NCBI GenBank assembly: GCA_024640385.1
Contig: JAHEFC010000059.1
Location: 1 to 13,740 of the forward strand
Length of the DNA: 13,740 nucleotides
Origin: Sphingobacteriales bacterium
GTDB taxonomy: Bacteria; Bacteroidota; Bacteroidia; Chitinophagales; Chitinophagaceae
Direction of reading: 5' to 3'
How positions within the stretch are numbered: the stretch's first letter is position 1; each line of letters starts with the position of its first letter. Position numbers and translations under genes: made by a program. The notes beneath the pieces are model-generated. The model was given only the letters and a program-made list of their open reading frames with translations, had not been told where the DNA came from and ran no database searches. Below, one piece after another: positions 1 through 6,440 of the stretch.

Positions 1-262
1 AGAAAACTCTGGTTTTTTTTAGGGTTTGGATTCGGGTCGGTTTTCAGCAGGACGGATTTTCAACGGGTTTTCAAGGATAATTTGGTCGGTTTTCAGGGAC
101 TTGGTTCGGTTTTTCTAAGGGTCGGTTTCTTTGGTTTTCTTAGGACTGGTTGGTTTTTCAGGATCTGGTCTTTTTCTTAGGTATTGGTTGGTTTTTGGAT
201 CTTGGTTTTGGTTTTCTTAGGTATTGGTGGTTTTCTGGGACTTGGTTGGTTTTTCTGGATTG
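1..262 (+). repeat. G/T-rich array of degenerate ~19-bp repeats (copy 1, open at left edge)
   Basis: The plus strand is almost all G and T and is built from imperfect units close to GGTTTTCTTAGGATCTGGT. Clear units lie at 133-151, 152-170, 171-189, 210-228 and 229-247. The array runs off the left edge of the window, so its full length is unknown. It is followed directly by the conserved tail at 263-412, and the same arrangement recurs at 1138-1727. The frequent GG pairs separated by short T-rich spacers could allow weak two-layer G-quadruplexes on this strand, which is inference. Open frames crossing it (150-344, 184-402) have biased composition typical of translated simple sequence and are not called as genes. 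Confidence 0.75.
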
Positions 263-412
263 TTGCGCATCAACAGAACAAAGATATGCAGGCAACCAAG
301 GTTGCACAAGAGCAAATCCACCTGATTTTGACAGTAAATTTTAGATTGATTTTAAGGGACAATTACAGTTGCATTTTACGTAACAATGCTATACAGGTAT
401 AGTAGATCTACG
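263..412 (+). repeat. Conserved tail of the repeat module, copy 1
   Basis: From 276 to 412 this aligns without a single gap to 1591-1727; by hand about 93 of 137 positions are identical. The best blocks are GAACAAAGATAT (276-287), the 20 bases at 303-322, ATGCTATAC (386-394) and GTAGATCTACG (402-412). A small hairpin, GCAACC/GGTTGC, lies at 292-305 just where the two copies differ most. TATAC/GTATA (390-401) and the palindrome GTAGATCTAC (402-411) close the tail. An 11-base word CATTGAATTAA follows at 420-430 and recurs after copy 2 at 1779-1789. Function is unknown; no family is recognised. Confidence 0.75.
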
Positions 413-868
413 ATTTTCGCATTGAATTAAATTGAAAGAATATTGATTTAAATTATTTAAAATCAGTATGATGTATTAATCGTATAAATACCTGTCCCTT
501 AAGCCCGGAAGACTGCGATTCAGTCTTAATGGGGGAGGAGAAACTACCATTCACCAGGGAGTTGGGGGTTTTTACCGAAAAAATATTTTGAAGAAAATAT
601 GCGTTGTCCGGTTAGTGCGGTAGCCGGAGTATGCAATAAATAACTTTGATATTGATGTTAAGTGATCCCGGCCAAGTAGACGTTTGGAACCTTTGCATGT
701 GTAATTCAGACCCGGGATGCTGTTATTAAGAGCGTTGAACCGGCTGGGCGATCTTGAAGAGACAAAATTCTATGCCGGAGATAATATGTGAGTCGGTTAG
801 ATCTCAAAGGCTTCATACGAGCTCTTCGATAACTGGCTATAAGATGTTCATTTGGTTACGCCCACTTT
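413..868. other. Gene-free region with several potential RNA hairpins
   Basis: No open frame here looks like a protein. Several inverted repeats are visible on the plus strand. AAGACTG/CAGTCTT has a 5-nt loop around 509-527. TGCGT and TCCGG pair with CCGGA and ATGCA across 600-635, with a 2x2 internal loop and a 12-nt loop. ATCCCGG/CCGGGAT spans roughly 664-719. A short stem CCCT/AGGG around 496-560 is followed by GGGGGTTTTT, which could end a small transcript of about 90 nt. A box matching the Bacteroidota -7 element, TAACTTTG, is at 641-648, but no -33 TTTG sits at the usual distance. I do not recognise RNase P RNA, tmRNA, SRP RNA or any riboswitch. A 6S-like or other small RNA is possible but unproven. 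Confidence 0.35.
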
Positions 869-1027
869 TCCTTATTTATCTGATGCATTCTTCGGCAGGC
901 ACGCTAACCGGCCAGCACACGGCCGAAGGCCCAAAAATGGCAAATTAGGGGGAAGATAAGTAGGGAATTCCCTCTTCCTTGTTTATCTAATGCATTCTCC
1001 TGCTCACACACTAACCGGCCAGCACAC
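869..1027 (+). repeat. 52-bp imperfect direct repeat, two copies 107 bp apart
   Basis: Copies at 869-920 and 976-1027 match at about 44 of 52 positions, and both end in the 17-base word CTAACCGGCCAGCACAC. The last part is identical while the stretch before it differs. In copy 1 that word lies in a 25-nt loop closed by TTCGGC/GCCGAA (891-896 with 922-927). In copy 2 it can be closed by CCTG/CAGG (999-1002 with 1028-1031), or fold as CTAACC/GGTTAG (1011-1016 with 1030-1035). Between the copies is a palindrome AGGGAATTCCCT (962-973) framed by GGAAG/CTTCC. The pair sits directly before the terminator at 1047-1078, so it may form the 3' end of a transcript. Confidence 0.6.
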
Positions 1028-1046
1028 CAGGTTAGCACAAAAAAAA

Positions 1047-1078
1047 ATCCCCCTCTTACGGGAGGGGAGATAAATTTT
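1047..1078. terminator. Bidirectional rho-independent terminator
   Basis: CCCCTC and GAGGGG form a GC-rich stem with loop TTACGG, extended by ATC/GAT at the base. It is preceded by a run of nine A (1039-1047) and followed by AAATTTTTTC, so transcripts from either direction would end in a U tract. No protein gene lies directly on either side, which implies that the gene-free region at 413-1046, the array to the right, or both are transcribed. Confidence 0.75.
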
Positions 1079-1137
1079 TTCTTGTGGAGCCAACTAAGAC
1101 TAGACGGCATTCAAGGATTTGGAATTCTTTGTTTCAG

Positions 1138-1572
1138 GGCCGCACGGTTTTTAAAAGGATTTGGATAGTAATTGGTTGTGTACGGTTTTAAGGAATTTGG
1201 ATTCTGGTTTAGTTTTTCACAGTTAATGGATCCTGGTTTTTCCGGCTTGGTAAAGAATTCTCAGTTTTTCGTTAGGATTGGATTTGGTTTAATTGGTTTT
1301 TGGTTTTCGTTGGACGGATTTTCAAATGGTTTTTCAGGATTGGTTTGGTTTTCTTAGGATCTGGCGGTTTTTCTAAGGTTTTGGTTTTCTAAGGATCTGG
1401 ATCTGGTTCGGATATTTGATTGGATGTGTAAAAAAAAATTGAAGTTGACTGATACTGGATTTTAAATTCACCTTCATAGGAATTGGATAATACGGTTCTT
1501 ACGGATGGTGGTCTCTTTTTGGATACTGGATTTGGTTCTTTTGGATATTGGATATTTGGTCGAGGTGTTTTC
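1138..1572 (+). repeat. G/T-rich array of degenerate ~19-bp repeats (copy 2)
   Basis: Same character as the array at 1-262: plus strand mainly G and T, with units such as GGTTTTTCAGGATTGGTTT (1329-1347), GGTTTTCTTAGGATCTGG (1347-1364) and GGTTTTCTAAGGATCTGG (1383-1400). A less repetitive insert lies around 1420-1490, after which G/T-rich sequence resumes to about 1570. It again ends at the conserved tail (1573-1727). The open frames 1172-1357 (plus) and 1389-1580 (minus) are translations of this simple sequence and are not called. Confidence 0.7.
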
Positions 1573-1727
1573 CTCATCAATCAACTTCGAGAACAAAGAT
1601 ATAGCCGTGCGCAGGCCTGCACAAGAGCAAATCCACCCTTTTTGCATCGTTCATTTTTTACCCTGATTGAAGAAAAATTACAATTGTAATCCTAGTATCT
1701 ATGCTATACCGCTATCGTAGATCTACG
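1573..1727 (+). repeat. Conserved tail of the repeat module, copy 2
   Basis: This is the partner of 263-412, offset by exactly 1315 bp from 1591 onward. Just upstream it has a few extra bases relative to copy 1 (CATCAATCAACTTCGAGAAC against CATCAACAGAAC). The hairpin position is kept but its sequence differs: GCAGG/CCTGC at 1611-1620 instead of GCAACC/GGTTGC. The tail ends in a 12-bp perfect palindrome CGTAGATCTACG (1716-1727). It lies just beyond the cystathionine beta-synthase terminator. Confidence 0.75.
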
Positions 1728-1740
1728 TATGATCTTTTTA

Positions 1741-1776
1741 AATAAAAATGCTGCAGATAACTATAACTGCAGCATT
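1741..1776 (-). terminator. Rho-independent terminator of the cystathionine beta-synthase gene
   Basis: AATGCTGCAG (1747-1756) and CTGCAGCATT (1767-1776) are a perfect 10-bp inverted repeat with a 10-nt loop. Read on the minus strand the stem is followed by TTTATTTAAAAAG, a usable U-rich tail. It lies about 28 bp beyond the stop codon at 1804-1806. It is flanked by two GTAGATCTAC palindromes (1717-1726 and 1798-1807). Confidence 0.8.
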
Positions 1777-1797
1777 ATCATTGAATTAATGAAAAAC

Positions 1798-1807
1798 GTA
1801 GATCTAC
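1798..1807. repeat. Third GTAGATCTAC palindrome, overlapping the stop codon
   Basis: The 10-bp perfect palindrome also ends both repeat-module tails (402-411, 1717-1726). Here it includes the TAG stop of the cystathionine beta-synthase gene. Three exact copies in a window this size are not expected by chance. It may be a protein-binding or recombination site; that is inference. Confidence 0.5.
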
Positions 1808-3165
1808 TTGGCCATCGATTGGATGATGTCGTATTTAGTAACGATATGGAAATTTCCGCTGTCATCCCTGCCCAACACTGCACCGTTTTCTTTCGTGATC
1901 AGGCTGCTGATCCGTTCAACCGGGGTATTGAAATCAACAATAGGGAATGGGCTTTCCAGTAATTCTCCCGCAGTCATTGATTTGATCTCGGGATTTGTGA
2001 ACATTTTCTGGAACAGGCCATTTTCGCTGATCGACCCCAGCAGTTCTCCATCTTTCATCACGGGAATATGCTCGATATCGTATTTCTTCATCATCTCAAC
2101 TGCCTCTGAGATGGTTTGAGAAGGGGCTATTGAGATCAGTTTCTGCTTACTGCTTCTTCCGTTTACAATATCCTTGAAAGTTTTTACTTCCAGGAATCCT
2201 CTTTCCATCATCCACTGGTCATTATAGATCTTTGCCACATAACGACTGCCATGATCGTGTAAAACACAGACCACCAGGTCTCCTTTCTTCAAATTTTGCT
2301 TTAACTGCATTAGGCCCTGCAGGCAACTGCCTGCGCTATAACCACAGAACAGGCCTTCTTCTTTTGCCAGTCTCCTGGCCATTATAGCACCATCTTTATC
2401 GGTCACCTGCTCGAAATGATCGATATACCGCATATCATAGTTCTTCGGCACAAAATCTTCCCCGAAGCCCTCGCTGATATATGGATGTACTTCATTCATA
2501 TCAATTTCACCCGTCCTGAAATATTTTGTGAGCAGCGATCCATAGACATCGATCGCCCATATCTTGATATTCGGGTTCTTTTCCTTGAGGTACATACCTA
2601 TTCCGGTCACTGTACCACCTGTTCCGGCGGTGACCACTACATGGGTAACCTTTCCGTCTGTCTGTTCCCAGATCTCTGGTCCGGTAGTTTCGTAGTGGGC
2701 CAGGCGGTTAGCCAGGTTATCGTACTGGTTAAAATGGAAAGAGTTTGGTATTTCCCTGGCAAGCCGGGTAGCCACTGAATAATAACTGCGGGGATCGTCT
2801 GGCTCAACGTTGGTAGGACAAACGATCACTTCAGCTCCAACTGCTTTGAGGATATCCATTTTTTCCTTGGACTGTTTATCAGTTGTGGTGAAAATGCATT
2901 TATAGCCTTTTACGATGGCCGCCAGGGCAAGTCCCATACCTGTATTGCCGGATGTACACTCTATTATGGTACCGCCGGGCTTTAACTTTCCTTCTTTTTC
3001 TGCCATTTCGATCATCTTCACCGCCATACGGTCTTTAATGGAGTTGCCTGGATTGAAATAATCCACCTTGGCCACCACTTCGCAGGGCAGATCCCTGGTG
3101 ATCCGGTTCAGCCTGATCATGGGAGTATGGCCGATCGTTTCAAGTATGTTATTCTTAATATCCAT
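1804..3165 (-). CDS. cbs: Cystathionine beta-synthase (PLP enzyme with C-terminal CBS pair)
   Basis: A 453-aa cytoplasmic PLP enzyme that would condense serine with homocysteine to cystathionine (transsulfuration); O-acetylserine sulfhydrylase activity is the main alternative. Residues 1-320 form the fold-type II catalytic domain: Schiff-base lysine K44 in NPGNSIKDR, substrate loop TSGNTGM at 71-77, phosphate-binding GTGGT at 181-185, and SEGFGEDFVP at 231-240, typical of cystathionine beta-synthases rather than CysK. Residues 335-453 look like two CBS motifs, where S-adenosylmethionine or nucleotides bind in related enzymes. The N-terminal heme-binding extension of animal enzymes is absent. 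The gene stands alone, with its own terminator at 1741-1776. A TAnnTTTG box 4 bp before the ATG suggests a leaderless transcript. The stop codon lies in a GTAGATCTAC palindrome. Confidence 0.9.
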   Translation of the reverse strand: MDIKNNILETIGHTPMIRLNRITRDLPCEVVAKVDYFNPGNSIKDRMAVKMIEMAEKEGKLKPGGTIIECTSGNTGMGLALAAIVKGYKCIFTTTDKQSKEKMDILKAVGAEVIVCPTNVEPDDPRSYYSVATRLAREIPNSFHFNQYDNLANRLAHYETTGPEIWEQTDGKVTHVVVTAGTGGTVTGIGMYLKEKNPNIKIWAIDVYGSLLTKYFRTGEIDMNEVHPYISEGFGEDFVPKNYDMRYIDHFEQVTDKDGAIMARRLAKEEGLFCGYSAGSCLQGLMQLKQNLKKGDLVVCVLHDHGSRYVAKIYNDQWMMERGFLEVKTFKDIVNGRSSKQKLISIAPSQTISEAVEMMKKYDIEHIPVMKDGELLGSISENGLFQKMFTNPEIKSMTAGELLESPFPIVDFNTPVERISSLITKENGAVLGRDDSGNFHIVTKYDIIQSMAK

Positions 3166-3168
3166 TGG

Positions 3169-3185
3169 GCAAATCTACGATTTGC
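3169..3185 (-). promoter_or_regulatory. Promoter -7 box TAGATTTG inside a 7-bp inverted repeat before cbs
   Basis: GCAAATC and GATTTGC (3169-3175 and 3179-3185) are perfect complements separated by 3 nt. On the minus strand one arm contains TAGATTTG (3177 to 3170), an exact match to the Bacteroidota -7 element TAnnTTTG, ending 4 nt before the ATG. Transcription would then begin at or next to the start codon. The dyad could be an operator covering the -7 box. No clear -33 TTTG is seen at the usual distance. Confidence 0.5.
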
Positions 3186-3198
3186 TCAGGATGATATA

Positions 3199-3256
3199 GC
3201 AGGTTGCAGGTTCCAGAAAATTTTCTGCAACCTGCAACCCGGAACCTGCAACCTGC
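3199..3256. repeat. Large inverted repeat of GCAGGTTGCAGGTT type
   Basis: GCAGGTTGCAGGTTCC (3199-3214) and GGAACCTGCAACCTGC (3241-3256) are perfect 16-bp complements. The interior holds a 12-bp palindrome AGAAAATTTTCT (3215-3226) and another GCAACCTGC word, which allows a competing 11-bp stem, 3199-3209 with 3225-3235. It lies between two divergent genes. It resembles the short palindromic intergenic repeats seen in Bacteroidota genomes. It is probably a mobile or amplified palindromic unit rather than a terminator, because no T run follows. Confidence 0.75.
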
Positions 3257-3262
3257 AAACAG

Positions 3263-3270
3263 TAACTTTG
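3263..3270 (+). promoter_or_regulatory. Promoter -7 box TAACTTTG before the alpha/beta hydrolase gene
   Basis: Exact match to TAnnTTTG, ending 5 nt before the ATG at 3276. This spacing puts the transcription start at about the start codon, so the mRNA is probably leaderless. No good -33 TTTG is visible upstream, where the inverted repeat 3199-3256 occupies that position. Confidence 0.5.
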
Positions 3271-3275
3271 TATGA

Positions 3276-3929
3276 ATGAAAGCTTACTTCATCCCTGGTC
3301 TTGCTGCCGACAAAAGGGTATTCAGGCATATCCATTTGCCTGAAGGGTTTGAAGCACATTTTATCGAGTGGATCAAACCCCGCCAAAATGAAAGCCTGGG
3401 ATCTTATGCTCTGCGTCTTGCAGAACAGATCGATACCGGGCAACCATTTGTATTGATAGGCCTTTCCTTTGGAGGTATGCTGGCCGTAGAGATCGCAAAG
3501 AAATTTTCCCCAAAACAATTGATACTGATCGCTACAGTTCCCCATCATTCACATCTCCCGGGGTATTATAAGAAAGCGTTCGAACTTGGTATGCACAGGC
3601 TGGCCACACCTGGACTGATCAAGAATTTTGTCTATTTCAAAAGATTTTTTACCAGCGAATCACCGGAAGACAAAATTATAATAAGGCAAATGGCGCGTGA
3701 TATGGATCATGCGTTCATCCGCTGGGCTGTGGAAGCTATCATGCAATGGGATGCCGGAGAAGAGGAAATTGAATACTTTCACATTCATGGTACGCACGAC
3801 GAAATCTTCCCGCACCGGTATACCCGGCCTACATTTTCAATTTTCAAAGCAGGGCATCTGATGATCTTCAACAGGGCGGCTGATATCAATACTGTACTGA
3901 ATCGTGTATTGTCAAATTCGCAGTTTTGA
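3276..3929 (+). CDS. Alpha/beta hydrolase
   Basis: A 217-aa cytoplasmic protein with a compact alpha/beta hydrolase fold. The N-terminal strand MKAYFIPGLAADKRVF carries the oxyanion-hole type loop (PGLAAD). The nucleophile elbow is GLSFGG at 62-67 with Ser64. The acid is probably Asp175 in HGTHDEIFP, and the base His194 in KAGHLMI. The triad order and spacing are complete. There is no signal peptide and no large lid insertion, so this is a small esterase- or thioesterase-like member whose substrate cannot be read from sequence. The ATG at 3276 is chosen because the ATG at 3272 is in another frame. The gene is divergent from cbs and followed by a 92-bp gap without a terminator before the VIT-like gene. 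Confidence 0.85.
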   Translation: MKAYFIPGLAADKRVFRHIHLPEGFEAHFIEWIKPRQNESLGSYALRLAEQIDTGQPFVLIGLSFGGMLAVEIAKKFSPKQLILIATVPHHSHLPGYYKKAFELGMHRLATPGLIKNFVYFKRFFTSESPEDKIIIRQMARDMDHAFIRWAVEAIMQWDAGEEEIEYFHIHGTHDEIFPHRYTRPTFSIFKAGHLMIFNRAADINTVLNRVLSNSQF

Positions 3930-4021
3930 TGAGACCTGCCGTATGGATTCATTTGTTTTATTATTCTTACATTGGAAATCTGAGTTAATGCCAGCATTTC
4001 CTGTTTGACCTTATTAAAAAT

Positions 4022-4708
4022 ATGTCAACTGAAACCTTAGTCAAAAGCAGAACTGATGATCCCAGAAAGGCAAAGCGACTGCTTGACCCTGTGGAGAGGA
4101 TATCTGAGATACTTTTCGGGCTGATCATGGCCCTGACATTTACCTGTACATTAAGTGTGGCGGAGTCTAACCAGGAAGATGTGCGGACGATGCTGGTGAG
4201 TGCTATTGGTTGCAATATAGCCTGGGGACTGGTGGATGCTGTAATGTATATTTTATCCGTACTGGCATACCGCGGTCATGGATCAACGATTCTTCGATTC
4301 ATTGCCAATTCGAAAGATCCTGAAAAATCAAGAGAGTACATAGGTGAGGCCTTGCCACCGTTGATTACTTCAGTGCTCTCTGAAGAGCAACTCGAGGATA
4401 TCAGGAAGGGATTATTGACCTTGCCGGCTGATAAGACGAAATTTAAGCTGGTATGGGCTGATTTCAAAACGGCCATCGGGATATTCCTGCTTGTTTTCCT
4501 GTCAACCCTGCCAGTGGCAATACCATTCATGTTCATACACGAACCAATTCTTGCACTAAGGGTCTCCAACTTAATAGCCGTTGTATTGATGTTCATGTGC
4601 GGATGGTTCATGGCCGGATTCGGAGGATATAATAAGTTATCCATGGCTTTATGCCTGACCTTGCTCGGGGTAATTCTGGTAGGCCTGACTATTCTGCTTG
4701 GAGGATAA
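4022..4708 (+). CDS. VIT1/CCC1-like integral membrane protein
   Basis: A 228-aa inner-membrane protein with about five hydrophobic segments: roughly 28-47, 57-81, 150-173, 180-203 and 207-227. The arrangement, with a hydrophilic acidic/basic helical stretch between segments 2 and 3 (about 85-148) and a glycine-rich final segment (VGLTILLGG), fits the vacuolar iron transporter / CCC1 family. Members export Fe(II) or Mn(II) from the cytoplasm, but bacterial relatives of this type are mostly untested. VERISEILFGLIMALTFTCT (24-43) and GCNIAWGLVDAVMYIL (63-78) match the conserved N-terminal part of the family as I remember it. The start is preceded by an A/T-rich leader without a Shine-Dalgarno sequence. 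The gene converges on the SulP gene with 17 bp between stop codons and no terminator visible there. Confidence 0.65.
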   Translation: MSTETLVKSRTDDPRKAKRLLDPVERISEILFGLIMALTFTCTLSVAESNQEDVRTMLVSAIGCNIAWGLVDAVMYILSVLAYRGHGSTILRFIANSKDPEKSREYIGEALPPLITSVLSEEQLEDIRKGLLTLPADKTKFKLVWADFKTAIGIFLLVFLSTLPVAIPFMFIHEPILALRVSNLIAVVLMFMCGWFMAGFGGYNKLSMALCLTLLGVILVGLTILLGG

Positions 4709-4725
4709 AAGTATTCTACGGCTTC

Positions 4726-6420
4726 TTATTGTTTTGATGTGTTGAATTCAGACACCAGGGAATCCACTGAGTCACTCCGGCTGATATGACCGATAATATC
4801 TTCCATATGTTGCTTTCTTAAAATCTCCCTGACCTCCGACAGTGCATCTGCGATCTTAAGCCGGATATTCTTTCGCTTGAGTTCATTGGCCAGGTCAACC
4901 AGCATTTTGGAACCACTGACATCAACATAAGGTGAAGATGATAGATCCAGAACCAGCATTTGAGTGTCTTTATGCTCGTCCAGTTTATGATTTATTTCGG
5001 CCAGTATATTTTCGGCATTGAAATACATGATGGATGCTTCAATACGAAGCAAAAGCAGTCCTTTTACAACGCGATTATCAGGGTGCCTTTTTATATCCGA
5101 AAAATGTTCAGAATCACCGATCCTTCCTAATTCTGCCACCCTTGGGTTTGACATTTTGCGAAGCAATAATAATAAAGACATGATCACTGCGATCATAACC
5201 CCTTTCAGGATCCCGAAAACCAATACACCCAGAAGGGCGATCATGGCAATGGTGAACTCGAACCTGCTGAGATTTCGCAATTGCTTGATCTCATTGATCT
5301 TGATCAGTCCCATTACAGCATGGATCACAATAGCTGCCAGCACTACATGCGGAAGGTTTTTCAAAAGACCTGTCATAAAAACGAGAATGAGCGCAAGTGC
5401 TGCCGAACATGAAATGAGGCTCATGGGTGTTTTTGCCCCTGATTTATCATTTACTGTGGATTGTGATAGTCCCCCGGCAACCACAAATCCGCTGAAGAAT
5501 GAAGTAGCCAGGTTGGCAAATCCCATCGAGAGCAATTCCTGTCTTGGATCCACATCATAGCGATGTTTCATGGCAAAGGTCCGGGCCGCAGATATGGTTT
5601 CGATATAACCCATCAGGAAACAGGCAAATGCAAGTTCCAGTACACCTTCAACATCATTAAAGCGCAAAGATGGCCTGGAGATTTCCGGCAGTCCGGATGG
5701 TATGAAGCCAGTAATATGAAGCCCCCTTGAAGCAAGATCCGTAACACTCATGATGATAATGGATGCGATCACTACCATTAAAGAAACCGGTTTACCCGGA
5801 AGAAAATGATCGCCGGCGATCAGTACGATAAAGGCTGCCAGGCCAAAGATCAACACACTATAATTGGTTTCAGGTAGCATATTGGCCATATGTGCCAGCC
5901 TGGAAAAGAAATTGGACCCGCCACCTTCCACGCCAAAGAGTTTGGGAAATTGTGTTGACATGATGGAAAGCGCAGCACCTGCTTTGAAGCCCAGAAGAAT
6001 ACTGGTGCTGATGAAATTCACCAGTGAACTTAATTTTAACAGGTAAGCGATAATGCAGATCAAGCCTACCATCAGGGCCGTTAATGCAGCAATGGCCGCC
6101 CATCTCTCAGGATCACCTCCCGACAGCACCGCAACGGTGGAACCGATCATCAGGGCAATCGAGGAAGTTGGCCCAACAGCAACATGTTTTGAAGTGGTGA
6201 AAAACGCAAAGAACAGGGCTCCTGCCAGGCAGCAGTAAATGCCGAAATATGCGGGTACGCCCGCCAGGGATGCATAGGCCATGGATTCGGGTAAAACAAA
6301 AGATGCCAGGGTCAAACCGGCTATCATGTCAGGGCGAAGGAGTTTGATCTGGTATTTAGGAAGCCAGCCTGTAATTGGCACTATATCGGAAAATGCAGGT
6401 AATGATAATTTGTTTTTCAT
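4726..6420 (-). CDS. SulP family anion transporter with STAS domain
   Basis: A 564-aa SulP/SLC26-type inner-membrane anion transporter; members carry sulfate, bicarbonate or other anions, and the substrate cannot be decided here. About 10-14 membrane segments fill residues 30-420. Family signatures seen are ESMAYASLAGVPAYFGIY (45-62), VGPTS (82-86), the FKAGAA stretch (145-150), and GLSQSTVNDKSGAKTP (317-332). Residues 453-558 form the cytoplasmic STAS domain, with LDLSSSPYVDVSGSKML (491-507) as its anti-sigma-antagonist-like core. The length is normal for the family. It is the last gene of the minus-strand cluster, 20 bp after the antiporter stop, so probably co-transcribed with it. No own promoter or Shine-Dalgarno sequence is obvious. 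Confidence 0.92.
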   Translation of the reverse strand: MKNKLSLPAFSDIVPITGWLPKYQIKLLRPDMIAGLTLASFVLPESMAYASLAGVPAYFGIYCCLAGALFFAFFTTSKHVAVGPTSSIALMIGSTVAVLSGGDPERWAAIAALTALMVGLICIIAYLLKLSSLVNFISTSILLGFKAGAALSIMSTQFPKLFGVEGGGSNFFSRLAHMANMLPETNYSVLIFGLAAFIVLIAGDHFLPGKPVSLMVVIASIIIMSVTDLASRGLHITGFIPSGLPEISRPSLRFNDVEGVLELAFACFLMGYIETISAARTFAMKHRYDVDPRQELLSMGFANLATSFFSGFVVAGGLSQSTVNDKSGAKTPMSLISCSAALALILVFMTGLLKNLPHVVLAAIVIHAVMGLIKINEIKQLRNLSRFEFTIAMIALLGVLVFGILKGVMIAVIMSLLLLLRKMSNPRVAELGRIGDSEHFSDIKRHPDNRVVKGLLLLRIEASIMYFNAENILAEINHKLDEHKDTQMLVLDLSSSPYVDVSGSKMLVDLANELKRKNIRLKIADALSEVREILRKQHMEDIIGHISRSDSVDSLVSEFNTSKQ

Positions 6421-6440
6421 AATGTTGGCATTGACTTGGC

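Noticed and set aside
754..1110. Short frames 754-948 (plus) and 904-1110 (minus)
   Set aside because: They run across the direct repeats and terminator hairpin, have no family resemblance, and have no promoter or start signal that I can support.
413..1140. RNase P RNA, tmRNA, SRP RNA, a group II intron or a SAM riboswitch in the gene-free region
   Set aside because: The conserved cores I know for these (for example GAGGAAAGUCC for RNase P or a group II domain V hairpin) are not found on either strand.
150..1689. Frames 150-344 and 1483-1689 both encode a peptide ending EQRY...CTRANPP
   Set aside because: The likeness follows from the nucleotide identity of the gapless tails. The differing codons cluster in the hairpin and change the residues freely, both frames begin in simple repeat sequence, and neither has a plausible start context.
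1..1727. CRISPR array or integron attC sites
   Set aside because: The G/T units are degenerate and contiguous without equal spacers. The tails lack the paired GTTRRRY/RYYYAAC boxes of attC, and no integrase or cas gene is present.
2416..2778. Plus-strand frame inside cbs, and similar frames opposite the SulP, antiporter, DUF2490 and fusion genes
   Set aside because: These are shadows of strongly coding minus-strand genes; no domain or motif supports them.
3199..3256. Inverted repeat as a transcription terminator
   Set aside because: It lies between divergent genes, where no transcript needs to end, and has no T tract on either side.
3186..3548. Minus-strand frame over the hydrolase gene and the palindrome
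   Set aside because: It lies opposite the hydrolase with its complete catalytic triad, and its end is translated inverted repeat.
3940..3980. Promoter for the VIT-like gene from TTTG (3952-3955) and TACATTGG (3968-3975)
   Set aside because: The -7 box has a mismatch and the spacing of 12 bp is too short for a Bacteroidota promoter.
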